A DNA stretch of 64,000 nt from UBA940 sp031547885 (GCA_031547885.1 JAVBRO010000009.1:186001-250000), one strand, 5' to 3'; positions 16,897 to 27,985 are shown, counted from the stretch's first letter. Program-made: numbers and translations. The notes: generated by a model not told the origin, from the sequence alone.

Positions 16897-19227
16897 TTAC
16901 AATGTGAACTTCACCCCCGCGAAGTACATCCGCGGGAATGCCGGACCGTAAATATAGCCGGCGTCCTTGGTCTTGCCGTAATCCACGTCGGGCTGGAAAC
17001 TGTCGAAAATATTCTTCACCCCGGCGTTCAACTCGAGGCCGATGGCCTGCGAAATGCGGAACGTGTAGGCCAGTTTCAGCCCCATATCGAAGAAGCTCTG
17101 AGTATTTTCATTGAGGTATAGTTCGCCGTCCGTGGCCGCGTCGTATTTGACGTGCTGCACCAGCATCGGCCCGGTATATGTGCCGAAAAGCGACCCGACA
17201 AAATTCTTCGCGATATTGACGTTGGCCGTGAAATAGCCGTAGGCATCCGGTGAGCGGAACATTTTGGTCTGCGGAGCGGATTCACCCTGCCCGGCGGCCC
17301 AGTCGAAAGGCTGTTTATAGCGGCTGCGCTGCCATGTGAATCCCGCCTGGAAATCGAACCTGCGGGGAATTCCCAGCATCAGTTCGAGGTTGAGCCCCGT
17401 GACCGTCGCCCCGGACGAGTTCCGCCTCTCCACGATGAAATTCCCGTCGTCGTCGCGGCCCGTATTAACGAGGTCGAATGCATCCCGCAAATCCGTATAA
17501 AACCCTTCTGCAAGCAGGTTCCCCTGCAGGCGGCCGAAATTGTGATAGAGGTCGACCGAGCCGCTGACGCTTTGCGAATATTCGGGTTTCAGGTCCGGGG
17601 CGTTGTGGATTATCGACACCGATTCCGAGACCGCCGCCACATGCAGGTCTTCGTCGTAGGTCTGTGGGGCGCGGTAGCCGCTGGAATACGAAACACGCAG
17701 GGTGACAGCATCGACCGGGGCCCAACGCACATTCGCGCGGGGGCTCAGCACCACATTGTCCATCATCGAGTGCTTGTCGAGGCGCGCGCCGATCAGGATA
17801 CCCCACTGCTCGTTCTTCCATTCGTTCTGCAGATAGCCGCCGACGAGGTTTACTTTCTGCGACACATCCACTTCCCGGTGTACATAACTGTCTTTCAGAT
17901 TATTGTACGTATATTCGACCCCCGCGGTCAGTTCCGACGGCATGAACAGCAGGCGGCGTATGGCGAGTGTGTACTGCGCTCCGGCATTGGCGACGATATC
18001 GCTTGTGCGCCCATATGCGTTTGGGTCGTGGTCGGCCCCGAAATAGCTCTTGCGGCGTATCCCCTGCGCCGCCGAATAGACGCCCAGGCGGTGTTTATGG
18101 CCGGCGGTCCAGAAGTCGTAGCGCAGTTCGCCGCCGTTGATGTTGTGTTCGAGCTGCTCGGTAATAAGCGTCTCGTGGGGCGGATTGTCCAACTGGTCGC
18201 CCCCGCGGCGGAATTCGTGGATGCGGTGGTATTCGTACGTCAGACGCGAACGGAGCGAAGTACGGTAAAAACCCCTCACCCCTATCGTCTCGGCTTTCAG
18301 CATCGGGACGTCCGAAAAACCGTCTCCGTTGCGGTCGTAGGCCTTGCGGTCGCGTATCTGGCCGAAGATATAGGCCCCGGCGACACGGTCGTCCGACACG
18401 AACGCACCGCCAAGCGACGTTCCGATATCAGTGCCCCCACCCTGATAGATGCTGGTGGTATTCGAGAGCGAAACGGTGTTGCGGAGCGGGTCCTTTGTGA
18501 TGATGTTCACCACGCCCCCGATGGCATTCGCGCCGAACAGCGCCGATCCGCCCCCGCGGACGACCTCAACCCTTTCGACCATCCCCACGGGCAGTTGTTC
18601 GAGTCCGTAAACCCCCGCAAGCGCGCTGAACATTGGCTGTCCGTCGAGCAGGATCTGTGTGTATTGTCCCTCGAGTCCGTTTATGCGGAGCTGCGGAACG
18701 CCGCAGTTGCCGCAGGTCATCTCGACCCGCAGCCCGGGCTGGAAATTCATCGCGTCGGATACGGCGGCCGGCCCGACCGTATTGAAGAGCTTCGACGAGG
18801 CTACGTTCACGATCGACGACGACCCTTTTTTGCTTGTCTCGTTGCGCGACGCGGTAATCACCACCTGGTCGAGGCTTACGGCGGCTTCATCGAGCAGGAA
18901 GTTCACCTCGATGGTCTTTCCGCCCTCGAGCGTCACCGGGATCTCGCGGCTGACGTACCCGGGCGACGAGGCGGTGAGCACGAAATCTCCTGTCGGCAGG
19001 TTGTGTATGGCGTAATGCCCCGTGGCGTCAGTAGCGGTACCGACTGTCGTGCCTTTCATGGTTATGGCCACGAACGGGATATGCTCGAGCGTCGCGGAGT
19101 TCTGCACGTGCCCGACGACGTTGGCGTCGGTACGGGGCTTTTTCTGGGATTCTTCGATGCCGTCCGCATACAAGGGAGCTGCGAACAAAAGTGCAGAGTA
19201 AAAAATTGCTAAAAATAATGGTTTCAT
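16897..19227 (-). CDS. TonB-dependent outer-membrane receptor
   Basis: 776 residues with a signal peptide (cleavage near LYADG), an N-terminal carboxypeptidase-regulatory-like domain (about 35-115), a plug and a 22-strand barrel. The plug has RINGLEGQYTQILLDGQP, VERVEVVRGG and GGVVNIITK. A CGNCGV motif stands just before RINGLEG. The domain order without a SusD partner points to import of a small ligand such as a metal chelate or cofactor; the ligand is not known. The start at 19227 opens the signal peptide. The longer frame runs back into the next gene and is a shadow. Confidence 0.93.
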   Translation of the reverse strand: MKPLFLAIFYSALLFAAPLYADGIEESQKKPRTDANVVGHVQNSATLEHIPFVAITMKGTTVGTATDATGHYAIHNLPTGDFVLTASSPGYVSREIPVTLEGGKTIEVNFLLDEAAVSLDQVVITASRNETSKKGSSSIVNVASSKLFNTVGPAAVSDAMNFQPGLRVEMTCGNCGVPQLRINGLEGQYTQILLDGQPMFSALAGVYGLEQLPVGMVERVEVVRGGGSALFGANAIGGVVNIITKDPLRNTVSLSNTTSIYQGGGTDIGTSLGGAFVSDDRVAGAYIFGQIRDRKAYDRNGDGFSDVPMLKAETIGVRGFYRTSLRSRLTYEYHRIHEFRRGGDQLDNPPHETLITEQLEHNINGGELRYDFWTAGHKHRLGVYSAAQGIRRKSYFGADHDPNAYGRTSDIVANAGAQYTLAIRRLLFMPSELTAGVEYTYNNLKDSYVHREVDVSQKVNLVGGYLQNEWKNEQWGILIGARLDKHSMMDNVVLSPRANVRWAPVDAVTLRVSYSSGYRAPQTYDEDLHVAAVSESVSIIHNAPDLKPEYSQSVSGSVDLYHNFGRLQGNLLAEGFYTDLRDAFDLVNTGRDDDGNFIVERRNSSGATVTGLNLELMLGIPRRFDFQAGFTWQRSRYKQPFDWAAGQGESAPQTKMFRSPDAYGYFTANVNIAKNFVGSLFGTYTGPMLVQHVKYDAATDGELYLNENTQSFFDMGLKLAYTFRISQAIGLELNAGVKNIFDSFQPDVDYGKTKDAGYIYGPAFPRMYFAGVKFTL

Positions 19228-19327
19228 TTGGGTATGATACATTAATACACGGATCACGCTGTCCCCTTGTCTCAGGAGACATAGCAGATCGGACGCCGGC
19301 GTTCCGGCAAATAAAAAAGAGATTAGA

Positions 19328-19672
19328 TTAAACGGAAGTCGCCGGGGCGGGAGGTCCGCGCAGGCAGTTATCGCGGCTTTCGGTATTCTGCAGAAATGGC
19401 TTGCGCAGTTCGGCGAAAATGTCCGTGCGGCAGAGCGCCTGCACAACCCCGACCGAAACGAGAGCCGCCGCAACTACCGTCACAGACATAAGCGCCAGAA
19501 GCGCATCCTGGGCATGGCACGGTTCGGGTTGCCCGCCCTCGTTCCCTTGCGTTACGGGCGCTATGAAGCGGCCGTTAAGGAAGTGGGTATGCGGGAAAAG
19601 CGATGCGTCGAACATCTGCCACAGCAGAAGCGCCAATAACAGGCTGCCGCATATTTTCGCTTTTAATTTCAT
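19328..19672 (-). CDS. Small membrane protein upstream of the TonB receptor
   Basis: 114 residues. An N-terminal signal or anchor helix, then FPHTHFLNGRFI, then a second hydrophobic helix near residues 60-80. Small proteins with an H-x-H...NG..I motif next to TonB receptors occur in other Bacteroidota. Binding of a metal is a guess from the His residues. It shares strand with the receptor and probably its transcript. The start 19672 follows a -7 box closely. Confidence 0.6.
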   Translation of the reverse strand: MKLKAKICGSLLLALLLWQMFDASLFPHTHFLNGRFIAPVTQGNEGGQPEPCHAQDALLALMSVTVVAAALVSVGVVQALCRTDIFAELRKPFLQNTESRDNCLRGPPAPATSV

Positions 19673-19680
19673 TCCAGGTG

Positions 19681-19742
19681 CAAAGGTAGTGCATTCCCGG
19701 CAATGCGGAATACCCACATGTAGGTAAAATTAATTAACTTTG
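19681..19742. promoter_or_regulatory. Divergent promoters, both nearly leaderless
   Basis: TACCTTTG on the minus strand (19681-19688) lies 8 bases before the small membrane protein start at 19672. TAACTTTG on the plus strand (19735-19742) lies 7 bases before the uvrC ATG. Transcription would begin at or next to the start codons. Confidence 0.6.
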
Positions 19743-19749
19743 TTTTCTG

Positions 19750-21561
19750 ATGGCTTCCGAAAAAGAGAAGGAATTGAGGGCCCAGGCGGCGCGGCTGCCG
19801 CTGATGCCGGGCATTTACCAGTTCGTCGATGCGAACGGGACGGTGCTCTACGTGGGTAAGGCCAAAAGCCTGCGCAGGCGTGTTGCGAACTATTTCGTGG
19901 AGTCGCGCCTGCCGTCGAAGATCCGCGTCATGGTGCGCCAGGCGGTCACGCTGCGGCATATCGTCACCGACACCGAGACCGACGCCCTGCTGCTCGAGAA
20001 TTCGCTGATAAAGACCCTGCAGCCGCGCTACAACGCCATGCTCAAGGACGACAAGACCTATCCGTGGATCGTCGTCCGCAACGAACCTTTCCCGCGCATC
20101 CTTTCCACCCGGCAGATGGTGCGCGACGGCTCTTCGTATTTCGGCCCCTACGCCTCGATCAGCGTACAGAAAAACCTGTTGGAGATACTCCACGGCATAT
20201 TCCAGTTCCGCACCTGCAGCCTGAATCTTGCGCAGGAAGAGATCGAAAAAGGGAAATACCGCCCCTGCCTCGAATACCACCTGGGCAACTGTAAAGCCCC
20301 GTGCGCCGGAATGCAAACGCCTGAAGATTACGACGAATCTGTGGAGATGGCGAAGGCGATGCTGCGCGGCGAACTCGCACCCATCCGTCGCGCCCTTACA
20401 AGTGCCATGAAAACCGCCGCCGCAGAGCTGCGCTTCGAGCATGCGGCTGTTTACAAGTTCCGTCTGGAACTGCTTGAGAATTATTCGAGCCGGTCGGTGA
20501 TCGTCAGCAGCACCATCACCAACCTCGACGTTTTCTCGCTCGTCGTGGACGAGGACATTGCCTTCTGCAACTTCGTCCGCATTGCCCGCGGCAACGTCGT
20601 GAGTTCGTTCACCGTGCAGCTCAATCTGGGTGCCGAGGACGATCCCAAACAGATACTCACCACCGCCATCGCGCAGATCCGCGACCAGATCGCCGGAACG
20701 CTCACCCGCGAAGTGGTCGTGCCGTTCCTGCCCGAAACAGCCCTGTTCCCCGAGGTGAAATTCACCGTCCCGCAGCGCGGCGAAAAGATGAAACTGTTGG
20801 AGTTCGCCGAGAAGAACGCGCGCATGTACCGCGCCGAACAGCTCAAGAACCTCGAGATAAAAGACCCCGAGAAGGCCGTAAACCGCGTCATGGACGCAAT
20901 GCAGCGCGAACTGCACCTCGAAAAACAGCCGCGCCATATAGAGTGTTTCGACAACTCGAACCTGCAGGGAACACACCCTGTGGCGTCGTGCGTGGTGTTC
21001 CGCGACGGCAAGCCCTCTCGCAAGGAGTACCGCCATTTCAACGTCAAGACCGTCGAGGGACCCGACGACTTCGCCTCGATGCGCGAGATCGTCCACCGCC
21101 GCTATTCGCGTATGCTGCGCGAGGGGACGGAACTCCCCGATCTGGTGGTGGTCGACGGCGGAAAGGTCCAGCTTAGCGCCGCATGGGGCATCTTCCAGGA
21201 GCTCGGCATCGCCGGCCGCGTACCCCTTGTGGGCCTCGCGAAACGCATCGAAGAGGTCTTTTTCCCCACCGACCCCATGCCCTATTACCTCAAACGCAAC
21301 GGCGAACCTCTGAAAGTGATGATGCATATCCGCGACGAGGCACACCGGTTCGGCATCACCTTCCACCGCAACAAACGCTCGGCCGATTTCATACAGTCGG
21401 AACTCGAACACATCCCCGGCATCGGCCCCAAAACCATCGAACAGCTTCTCAAATCGTTCAAAACCGTCGCCGCCATCCGCTCCGCCGACACCGAAACCCT
21501 CTCCCGTACCGTCGGCAAATCCCGCGCCAACGCCATCCGTTCCTATTTCGACACCGAATAA
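19750..21561 (+). CDS. uvrC: Excinuclease ABC subunit C
   Basis: 603 residues. Makes both incisions in nucleotide excision repair with UvrA and UvrB. GIY-YIG nuclease at the N-terminus (MPGIYQF...LYVGKAK), a cysteine-containing stretch (CLEYHLGNCKAPCAG), a UVR region near 200-240, the RNase H-like C-terminal nuclease (ECFDNSNLQG, VVDGGKVQL) and a helix-hairpin-helix tail (HIPGIGPKTIEQLLKSF). Confidence 0.98.
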   Translation: MASEKEKELRAQAARLPLMPGIYQFVDANGTVLYVGKAKSLRRRVANYFVESRLPSKIRVMVRQAVTLRHIVTDTETDALLLENSLIKTLQPRYNAMLKDDKTYPWIVVRNEPFPRILSTRQMVRDGSSYFGPYASISVQKNLLEILHGIFQFRTCSLNLAQEEIEKGKYRPCLEYHLGNCKAPCAGMQTPEDYDESVEMAKAMLRGELAPIRRALTSAMKTAAAELRFEHAAVYKFRLELLENYSSRSVIVSSTITNLDVFSLVVDEDIAFCNFVRIARGNVVSSFTVQLNLGAEDDPKQILTTAIAQIRDQIAGTLTREVVVPFLPETALFPEVKFTVPQRGEKMKLLEFAEKNARMYRAEQLKNLEIKDPEKAVNRVMDAMQRELHLEKQPRHIECFDNSNLQGTHPVASCVVFRDGKPSRKEYRHFNVKTVEGPDDFASMREIVHRRYSRMLREGTELPDLVVVDGGKVQLSAAWGIFQELGIAGRVPLVGLAKRIEEVFFPTDPMPYYLKRNGEPLKVMMHIRDEAHRFGITFHRNKRSADFIQSELEHIPGIGPKTIEQLLKSFKTVAAIRSADTETLSRTVGKSRANAIRSYFDTE

Positions 21562-21573
21562 TTTGTCACAACC

Positions 21574-21906
21574 GCGACTTTTAAAAAAGTCGCCCAAAAA
21601 TTTTTAACGGAAACTGCGTTTCCTACTATTTTGACTGTTGTGAGGTTTTAATATGCGGGTTGGTTATTCGGAAATTGCGGGTTGCACGGAGTGCAACATT
21701 ATTTTGAAAAATCTGACTCTGGAAAATGCATTTTCGAGATCAGATTGTTTCAAAATAAGATGCCAGGCTTCGCCTGCCGCAAAAATCCGAATAACAGGCG
21801 ATCAGCAAACCCTTATTGAAACGTAAAATCACTTCGGACATTACAGAATAAACCGCTGGCGGCGTTCCGCCAATCTTTTGGTTACTTTGGGATTTGCCAA
21901 AGTAAC
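21574..21906 (-). repeat. Multi-hairpin intergenic element, copy B
   Basis: 333 bp between uvrC and sufB. GCGAC end hairpin 21574-21593; GGAAAC/GTTTCC 21609-21623; outer cruciform arms 21663-21680 and 21777-21795; GTTGCAC/GTGCAAC 21681-21697; CAGGC/GCCTG 21764-21776; TGGCGG/CCGCCA 21857-21872; GTTACTTTGG/CCAAAGTAAC 21881-21906. The outer arm sequence (GTTATTCGG...) differs from copy A but still pairs. Confidence 0.92.
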
Positions 21907-21950
21907 AATAAAGAAAAATAGGTAGTAATACTTAAAAGCGGCGCAAAAGT

Positions 21951-21980
21951 TGGTGTTATCGGGCGAATCCGTTAATTTTG
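21951..21980 (+). promoter_or_regulatory. sufB promoter
   Basis: TTG (21951-21953), 19 bases, then TAATTTTG (21973-21980): a close match to the Bacteroidota consensus. The GTG start follows 4 bases later, so the message would be leaderless if this promoter and start are both used. Confidence 0.65.
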
Positions 21981-21984
21981 TGGG

Positions 21985-23430
21985 GTGGGCGATAATGATA
22001 AGATAATCGGCGAACTTGCCGAGAGGGAGTACGAGTACGGTTTCGTGACGGATATTGACACGGAAACCATTCCGCGCGGGTTGGACGAGGATATCGTCCG
22101 GCTGATCTCGTCGAAGAAAGGCGAACCGGAGTGGATGCTCGAATACCGTCTGAAGGCCTATCGCCACTGGCTGGGGATGGAGATGCCGCGCTGGGCGCAT
22201 CTCAACATCCCTGATATTGATTTTCAGGATATTATATACTACGCCGCGCCGCGCACGACCCCTAAGCACAAGGGTCTGGACGAGGTGGATCCGGAGTTGT
22301 TGGAGACTTTTAACAAACTGGGTATTCCCTTAGAGGAGCAGATGATGCTTGCGGGTGTTGCTGTGGACGCGGTGATGGACTCGGTGTCGGTCAAGACCAC
22401 TTTCAAGGAGACTCTGGCTGAAAAGGGGATCGTTTTCTGTTCTATGAGCGAGGCTATCCGCGACTATCCGGAACTGATACGCAAGTACTTAGGCAGCGTC
22501 GTCCCATATACGGACAATTTTTACGCGGCTCTGAATGCGGCTGTCTTTTCCGACGGATCGTTCTGTTATATTCCGAAAGGGGTGCATTCGCCGATGGAGC
22601 TGAGTACCTATTTCCGCATCAACGCAGCGGGAACGGGGCAGTTCGAACGCACCCTGATAGTGGCCGAAGAGGGCAGTTATGTTAGCTACCTCGAGGGGTG
22701 CACGGCCCCGCAGCGCGATGAAAACCAGCTTCATGCGGCGGTAGTGGAAATAGTCGTGATGAAGGACGCGGAGGTTAAATACTCGACCGTTCAGAACTGG
22801 TATCCCGGAGACAAGAACGGCCGCGGCGGGGTCTACAATTTCGTGACCAAGCGCGGCATCTGCAAGGGCGACGGCGCGCGCCTTTCGTGGACCCAGGTCG
22901 AGACCGGCTCGGCCATAACGTGGAAATACCCCAGCTGCATCCTGGCGGGCGACAACAGCGTCGGCGAGTTTTACTCGGTGGCGATGACGAATAACTACCA
23001 GCAGGCCGACACGGGGACAAAAATGATCCATCTGGGCAAAAATACCCGTAGCCGCATCGTTTCCAAGGGGATTTCGGCCGGACGGAGCCAGAACACTTAC
23101 CGCGGCCTGGTGCGCATCTCGAAAAAGGCCCAGGGAGCGCGAAACTATTCGCAGTGCGACTCGCTGCTGATAGGCGACCGCTGCGGCGCGCACACTTTTC
23201 CCTACGTCGAGACGCACAACCGCTCGGCGCAGGTCGAGCATGAAGCCACAACGTCCAAGATCAACGAGGATCAGCTATTTTACTGCAACCAGCGCGGCGT
23301 TTCGACCGAGGATGCCGTGGGGCTGATAGTCAACGGATACGCAAAGGAAGTGTTGAACAAACTGCCGATGGAGTTCGCCGTCGAAGCCCAAAAACTGCTC
23401 GCTATCTCCCTCGAAGGTTCTGTAGGATAA
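21985..23430 (+). CDS. sufB: Fe-S assembly scaffold SufB
   Basis: 481 residues. Part of the SufBC2D complex that builds Fe-S clusters. The N-terminus (EYEYGFVTDIDTETIPRGL) and the C-terminal beta-helix core with GRSQNTYRGLV and HEATTSKINEDQLFY are typical. The GTG start is chosen because the next in-frame Met is 50 codons in and would remove the conserved N-terminal block. Confidence 0.97.
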   Translation: MGDNDKIIGELAEREYEYGFVTDIDTETIPRGLDEDIVRLISSKKGEPEWMLEYRLKAYRHWLGMEMPRWAHLNIPDIDFQDIIYYAAPRTTPKHKGLDEVDPELLETFNKLGIPLEEQMMLAGVAVDAVMDSVSVKTTFKETLAEKGIVFCSMSEAIRDYPELIRKYLGSVVPYTDNFYAALNAAVFSDGSFCYIPKGVHSPMELSTYFRINAAGTGQFERTLIVAEEGSYVSYLEGCTAPQRDENQLHAAVVEIVVMKDAEVKYSTVQNWYPGDKNGRGGVYNFVTKRGICKGDGARLSWTQVETGSAITWKYPSCILAGDNSVGEFYSVAMTNNYQQADTGTKMIHLGKNTRSRIVSKGISAGRSQNTYRGLVRISKKAQGARNYSQCDSLLIGDRCGAHTFPYVETHNRSAQVEHEATTSKINEDQLFYCNQRGVSTEDAVGLIVNGYAKEVLNKLPMEFAVEAQKLLAISLEGSVG

Positions 23431-23440
23431 GCATACAACT

Positions 23441-23782
23441 GTTACTTTTGCAAATCCAAAAGTAACCAAAAGATTGGCGGAACGCCGCCAGCGGTTTATT
23501 TTGATACAAGGTTGAAGTGAATTAATGTTTTATGGGACTGGCTTGGCCATTGCCAGTTATTGGAATTTAGCGGCAGGCGAAGCCTGGCAATTTATTTTGA
23601 AAAAACTGATCCCGAAAATTAATTTTCGGAGTCAGATTTCCCAAAATAAAGTTGCACTTCGTGCAACCCGCTAAATTCCAATAACCAACCACGCTTATAA
23701 AAACATTATTGTCTCCTCAAACCTAAATAGTAGGAATCGCAGATTCCGTTAAAAATTTTTGGGCGACTTTTTTAAAAGTCGC
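23441..23782 (+). repeat. Multi-hairpin intergenic element, copy C
   Basis: 342 bp between sufB and sufC. GTTACTTTTG/CAAAAGTAAC 23441-23466; TGGCGG/CCGCCA 23475-23490; outer arms 23556-23573 and 23668-23685, a perfect 18-bp match (GTTATTGGAATTTAGCGG); CAGGC/GCCTG 23574-23586; GTTGCAC/GTGCAAC 23651-23667; GGAATC/GATTCC 23733-23747; GCGACTTTT/AAAAGTCGC 23763-23782. It separates two genes that are normally cotranscribed. Confidence 0.93.
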
Positions 23783-23800
23783 GATTGCAACAAAAAAGTT

Positions 23801-24652
23801 ATGGCTATAAATTACATGCTGACCGATAAGGACCAGCGGGAGAACAAGAACGAGGCGCAATTCGCGCAGGAAGTCGAGAAATACGAAGAGATACGGAAGA
23901 TGAATATGCTGGACGTAAGGGATTTGCACGCGACTGTGGCGGGCCGCGAGGTGCTGAAAGGGATCAATTTTTCGGTGCGCGCGGGCGAAGTCCACGCCAT
24001 AATGGGGCCTAACGGTTCGGGGAAAAGCACGTTCGCGTCGGTTCTGGCGGGGAATCCGCGCTTCGACGTGACCGGGGGCAGCGTGCTCTATCTGGGACGC
24101 GATCTGCTCGCGATGAGCATCGAGGAGAGGGCCCGCGAGGGCATTTTTCTGGGATTCCAGTATCCGGTCGAGATCCCCGGCGTGAGCATGGCCAACTTCA
24201 TGAAGGCGGCCGTCAACGAAAAGCGTAAAGCGCTTGGTGAAGAGCCTCTTTCGGCGGGAGAGTTCCTGAAGATGATGCGCGAAAAAGCCGCGATCGTGGA
24301 GCTCGACCCGACTATGATAAGCCGCTCTGTGAACGAGGGATTTTCGGGGGGCGAGAAGAAAAAGAACGAGATTTTCCAGATGGCGATGCTCGAGCCGCGG
24401 CTTGCGGTGTTGGACGAGACCGACAGCGGACTCGACATTGATGCCCTGCGCATAGTGGGCGAGGGGGTATCGCGTCTGCGCCGTCCGGACAACGCCATTG
24501 TGCTTATAACGCACTACCAGAGGCTTTTGGACTACATCGTGCCCGATTTCGTGCATGTGCTCTACAAGGGGCGCATCATCCGTTCCGGCGACCGCGACCT
24601 GGCCCTGAAACTGGAAGCCGACGGCTACGACTGGCTGATAAACAAAGAATAA
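23801..24652 (+). CDS. sufC: Fe-S assembly ATPase SufC
   Basis: ABC-type ATPase of the SufBCD complex. Walker A GPNGSGKST, signature FSGGEKKKNE and Walker B LDETDSGLD are intact. From the ATG at 23801 it has 283 residues. The usual SufC start corresponds to MLDVRDLHA at 23906 (248 residues). The extra 35 residues (rich in Glu, Lys, Gln) use codons like the rest of the gene, so they may be real. 23801 lies 18 bases after repeat C, 23900 and 23906 are alternatives. The frame upstream of 23801 is repeat DNA. Confidence 0.9.
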   Translation: MAINYMLTDKDQRENKNEAQFAQEVEKYEEIRKMNMLDVRDLHATVAGREVLKGINFSVRAGEVHAIMGPNGSGKSTFASVLAGNPRFDVTGGSVLYLGRDLLAMSIEERAREGIFLGFQYPVEIPGVSMANFMKAAVNEKRKALGEEPLSAGEFLKMMREKAAIVELDPTMISRSVNEGFSGGEKKKNEIFQMAMLEPRLAVLDETDSGLDIDALRIVGEGVSRLRRPDNAIVLITHYQRLLDYIVPDFVHVLYKGRIIRSGDRDLALKLEADGYDWLINKE

Positions 24653-24655
24653 ACC

Positions 24656-25948
24656 GTGAAAAAAAGTCCCGAGCAGATACTCTCCGGTATTTACACCGAA
24701 AACTTCGACATCATCGCCGAGGGCTTTTCCGCGCGCCTGAATGCCGGACGGGCGGGGCATATCGAGGATTTTATCCTGGCCGGATTGCCCGACTCGCACG
24801 ACGAGCGTTTCCTGCAGAGTGACATGAAAATCCTGTTCGGGGCCGAGGAGCGCGAGGTTTATTTCACCCGCCCGCGCCTCAGCCGCACCTTCCCGGGCTT
24901 TCCCGGAATGGACGTCGTTGTTTTCGAGAACGGCTTCTTTGCAGGAGGTATGACCGAGGTCCAGGATGGGGTTCTTTGCGGTTCGCTGAAAGAGGTTCTG
25001 GCTGAATACGGCGACGATTTCATGGCGGTCTACAACTCGATTGCGGACAACAAGAACGACGCCCTGACAGCCCTGAACAGTGCATTTATGCAGGACGGGG
25101 CGGTCGTTTGGATACCCGCCGGCGTGAAACTGAAGCAACCCCTTTTGATAGACAACCGCTTCCTGTCGGATGAGGATGCGCAGATGTGTTTCGGACGCAC
25201 CCTGATAGTTCTGGGCGAGGGTGCCGGGGCCGATATTTCGGTGCTTTACCGCAGCGCAGGGGAGACCCGTTTCCTGGTCGACCACGTGCGCGAGGTCATC
25301 GTCGGGAAGGGCGCCTGTCTGCGTCTTTCCGAGGCCAATATAATGGGCGGAGGCAGTTCATTGCTGCTCAACAGCTATATGAAACAGGAGGCGCAAAGCC
25401 GTTCGGAGAGCGTTTTCGCCGAGATCGGGCAGGGTTTCGCGCGACTGGCGTTGCGCACCGACCTTGCGGGGCCGCACGCCGAAGCAGACCTATGGGGCCT
25501 TTACCTCGCTTCGGGCACTCAGCACAGCGATATTGAGCTGAGGATTAACCACTTGACCCCGGACTGCCGCAGCCGCCAACTTGTCAAAGGCATCGCAGCC
25601 GACGAGGCTACGGGGGTCTTCACGGGCATGGTTTACGTTGCGCCTGACGCCCAGCGGACCGATGCCAGCCAGCAGAACCGCAACCTTCAGTTAGACGACA
25701 CGGCGCACGTTTTCACCCGCCCGCAGTTGGAGATCTACGCCGACGACGTGAAATGCGGCCACGGGGCGACCGTCGGCCAGTTGGACGAGGATGCCGTATA
25801 TTATATGCGCCAGCGCGGGGTAGGCGAACGCGAGGCCCGTCGGATGCAGATGCAGGGTTTCGTGCGCGACATAACAGACCGCTGTCCGTCGGAAACGTTC
25901 TGCGAATTCATCTCCGCGGAGGCCGGTTCGCAAATCGAACAGTTCTAA
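24656..25948 (+). CDS. sufD: Fe-S assembly protein SufD
   Basis: 430 residues, with the beta-helix core shared with SufB (QQNRNLQLDDTAHVFTRPQLEIYADDVKCGHGATVGQLDEDAVYYMRQRG in outline, containing the KCGHGAT motif). It starts with GTG 3 bases after the sufC stop. The third member of the SufBCD complex. Confidence 0.94.
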   Translation: MKKSPEQILSGIYTENFDIIAEGFSARLNAGRAGHIEDFILAGLPDSHDERFLQSDMKILFGAEEREVYFTRPRLSRTFPGFPGMDVVVFENGFFAGGMTEVQDGVLCGSLKEVLAEYGDDFMAVYNSIADNKNDALTALNSAFMQDGAVVWIPAGVKLKQPLLIDNRFLSDEDAQMCFGRTLIVLGEGAGADISVLYRSAGETRFLVDHVREVIVGKGACLRLSEANIMGGGSSLLLNSYMKQEAQSRSESVFAEIGQGFARLALRTDLAGPHAEADLWGLYLASGTQHSDIELRINHLTPDCRSRQLVKGIAADEATGVFTGMVYVAPDAQRTDASQQNRNLQLDDTAHVFTRPQLEIYADDVKCGHGATVGQLDEDAVYYMRQRGVGEREARRMQMQGFVRDITDRCPSETFCEFISAEAGSQIEQF

Positions 25949-25973
25949 TTATCAATGATTTAAAACTCAAATA

Positions 25974-26003
25974 TTCATGAATCATGAATCATGATTCATG
26001 ATT
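25974..26003. repeat. Heptamer array before mnmG
   Basis: Four units of ttcatga/atcatga in a row. The ATG at 25998 that could start mnmG falls inside the array. Confidence 0.75.
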
Positions 26004-26012
26004 AAAAAAGAT

Positions 26013-27896
<1,884 letters not shown>

Positions 27897-27904
27897 CCCC
27901 AAAT

Positions 27905-27920
27905 TGTTCCACGTGGAACC
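27905..27920. promoter_or_regulatory. parS-like site 1
   Basis: TGTTCCACGTGGAACC, 15 of 16 bases of the palindrome TGTTCCACGTGGAACA, 9 bases after mnmG. It fits the parS form TGTTnCACGTGnAACA except at the last base. Confidence 0.6.
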
Positions 27921-27985
27921 AAGCAGCACATACTGCGGCTAAATCCAAATCACGCGGCAATAAATAAGAATAAGTATTTAAAGCT

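Noticed and set aside
19669..21597. 642-residue minus-strand frame opposite uvrC
   Set aside because: Antisense shadow; begins in repeat B (MGDFFKSRGC) and uvrC on the other strand is unmistakable.
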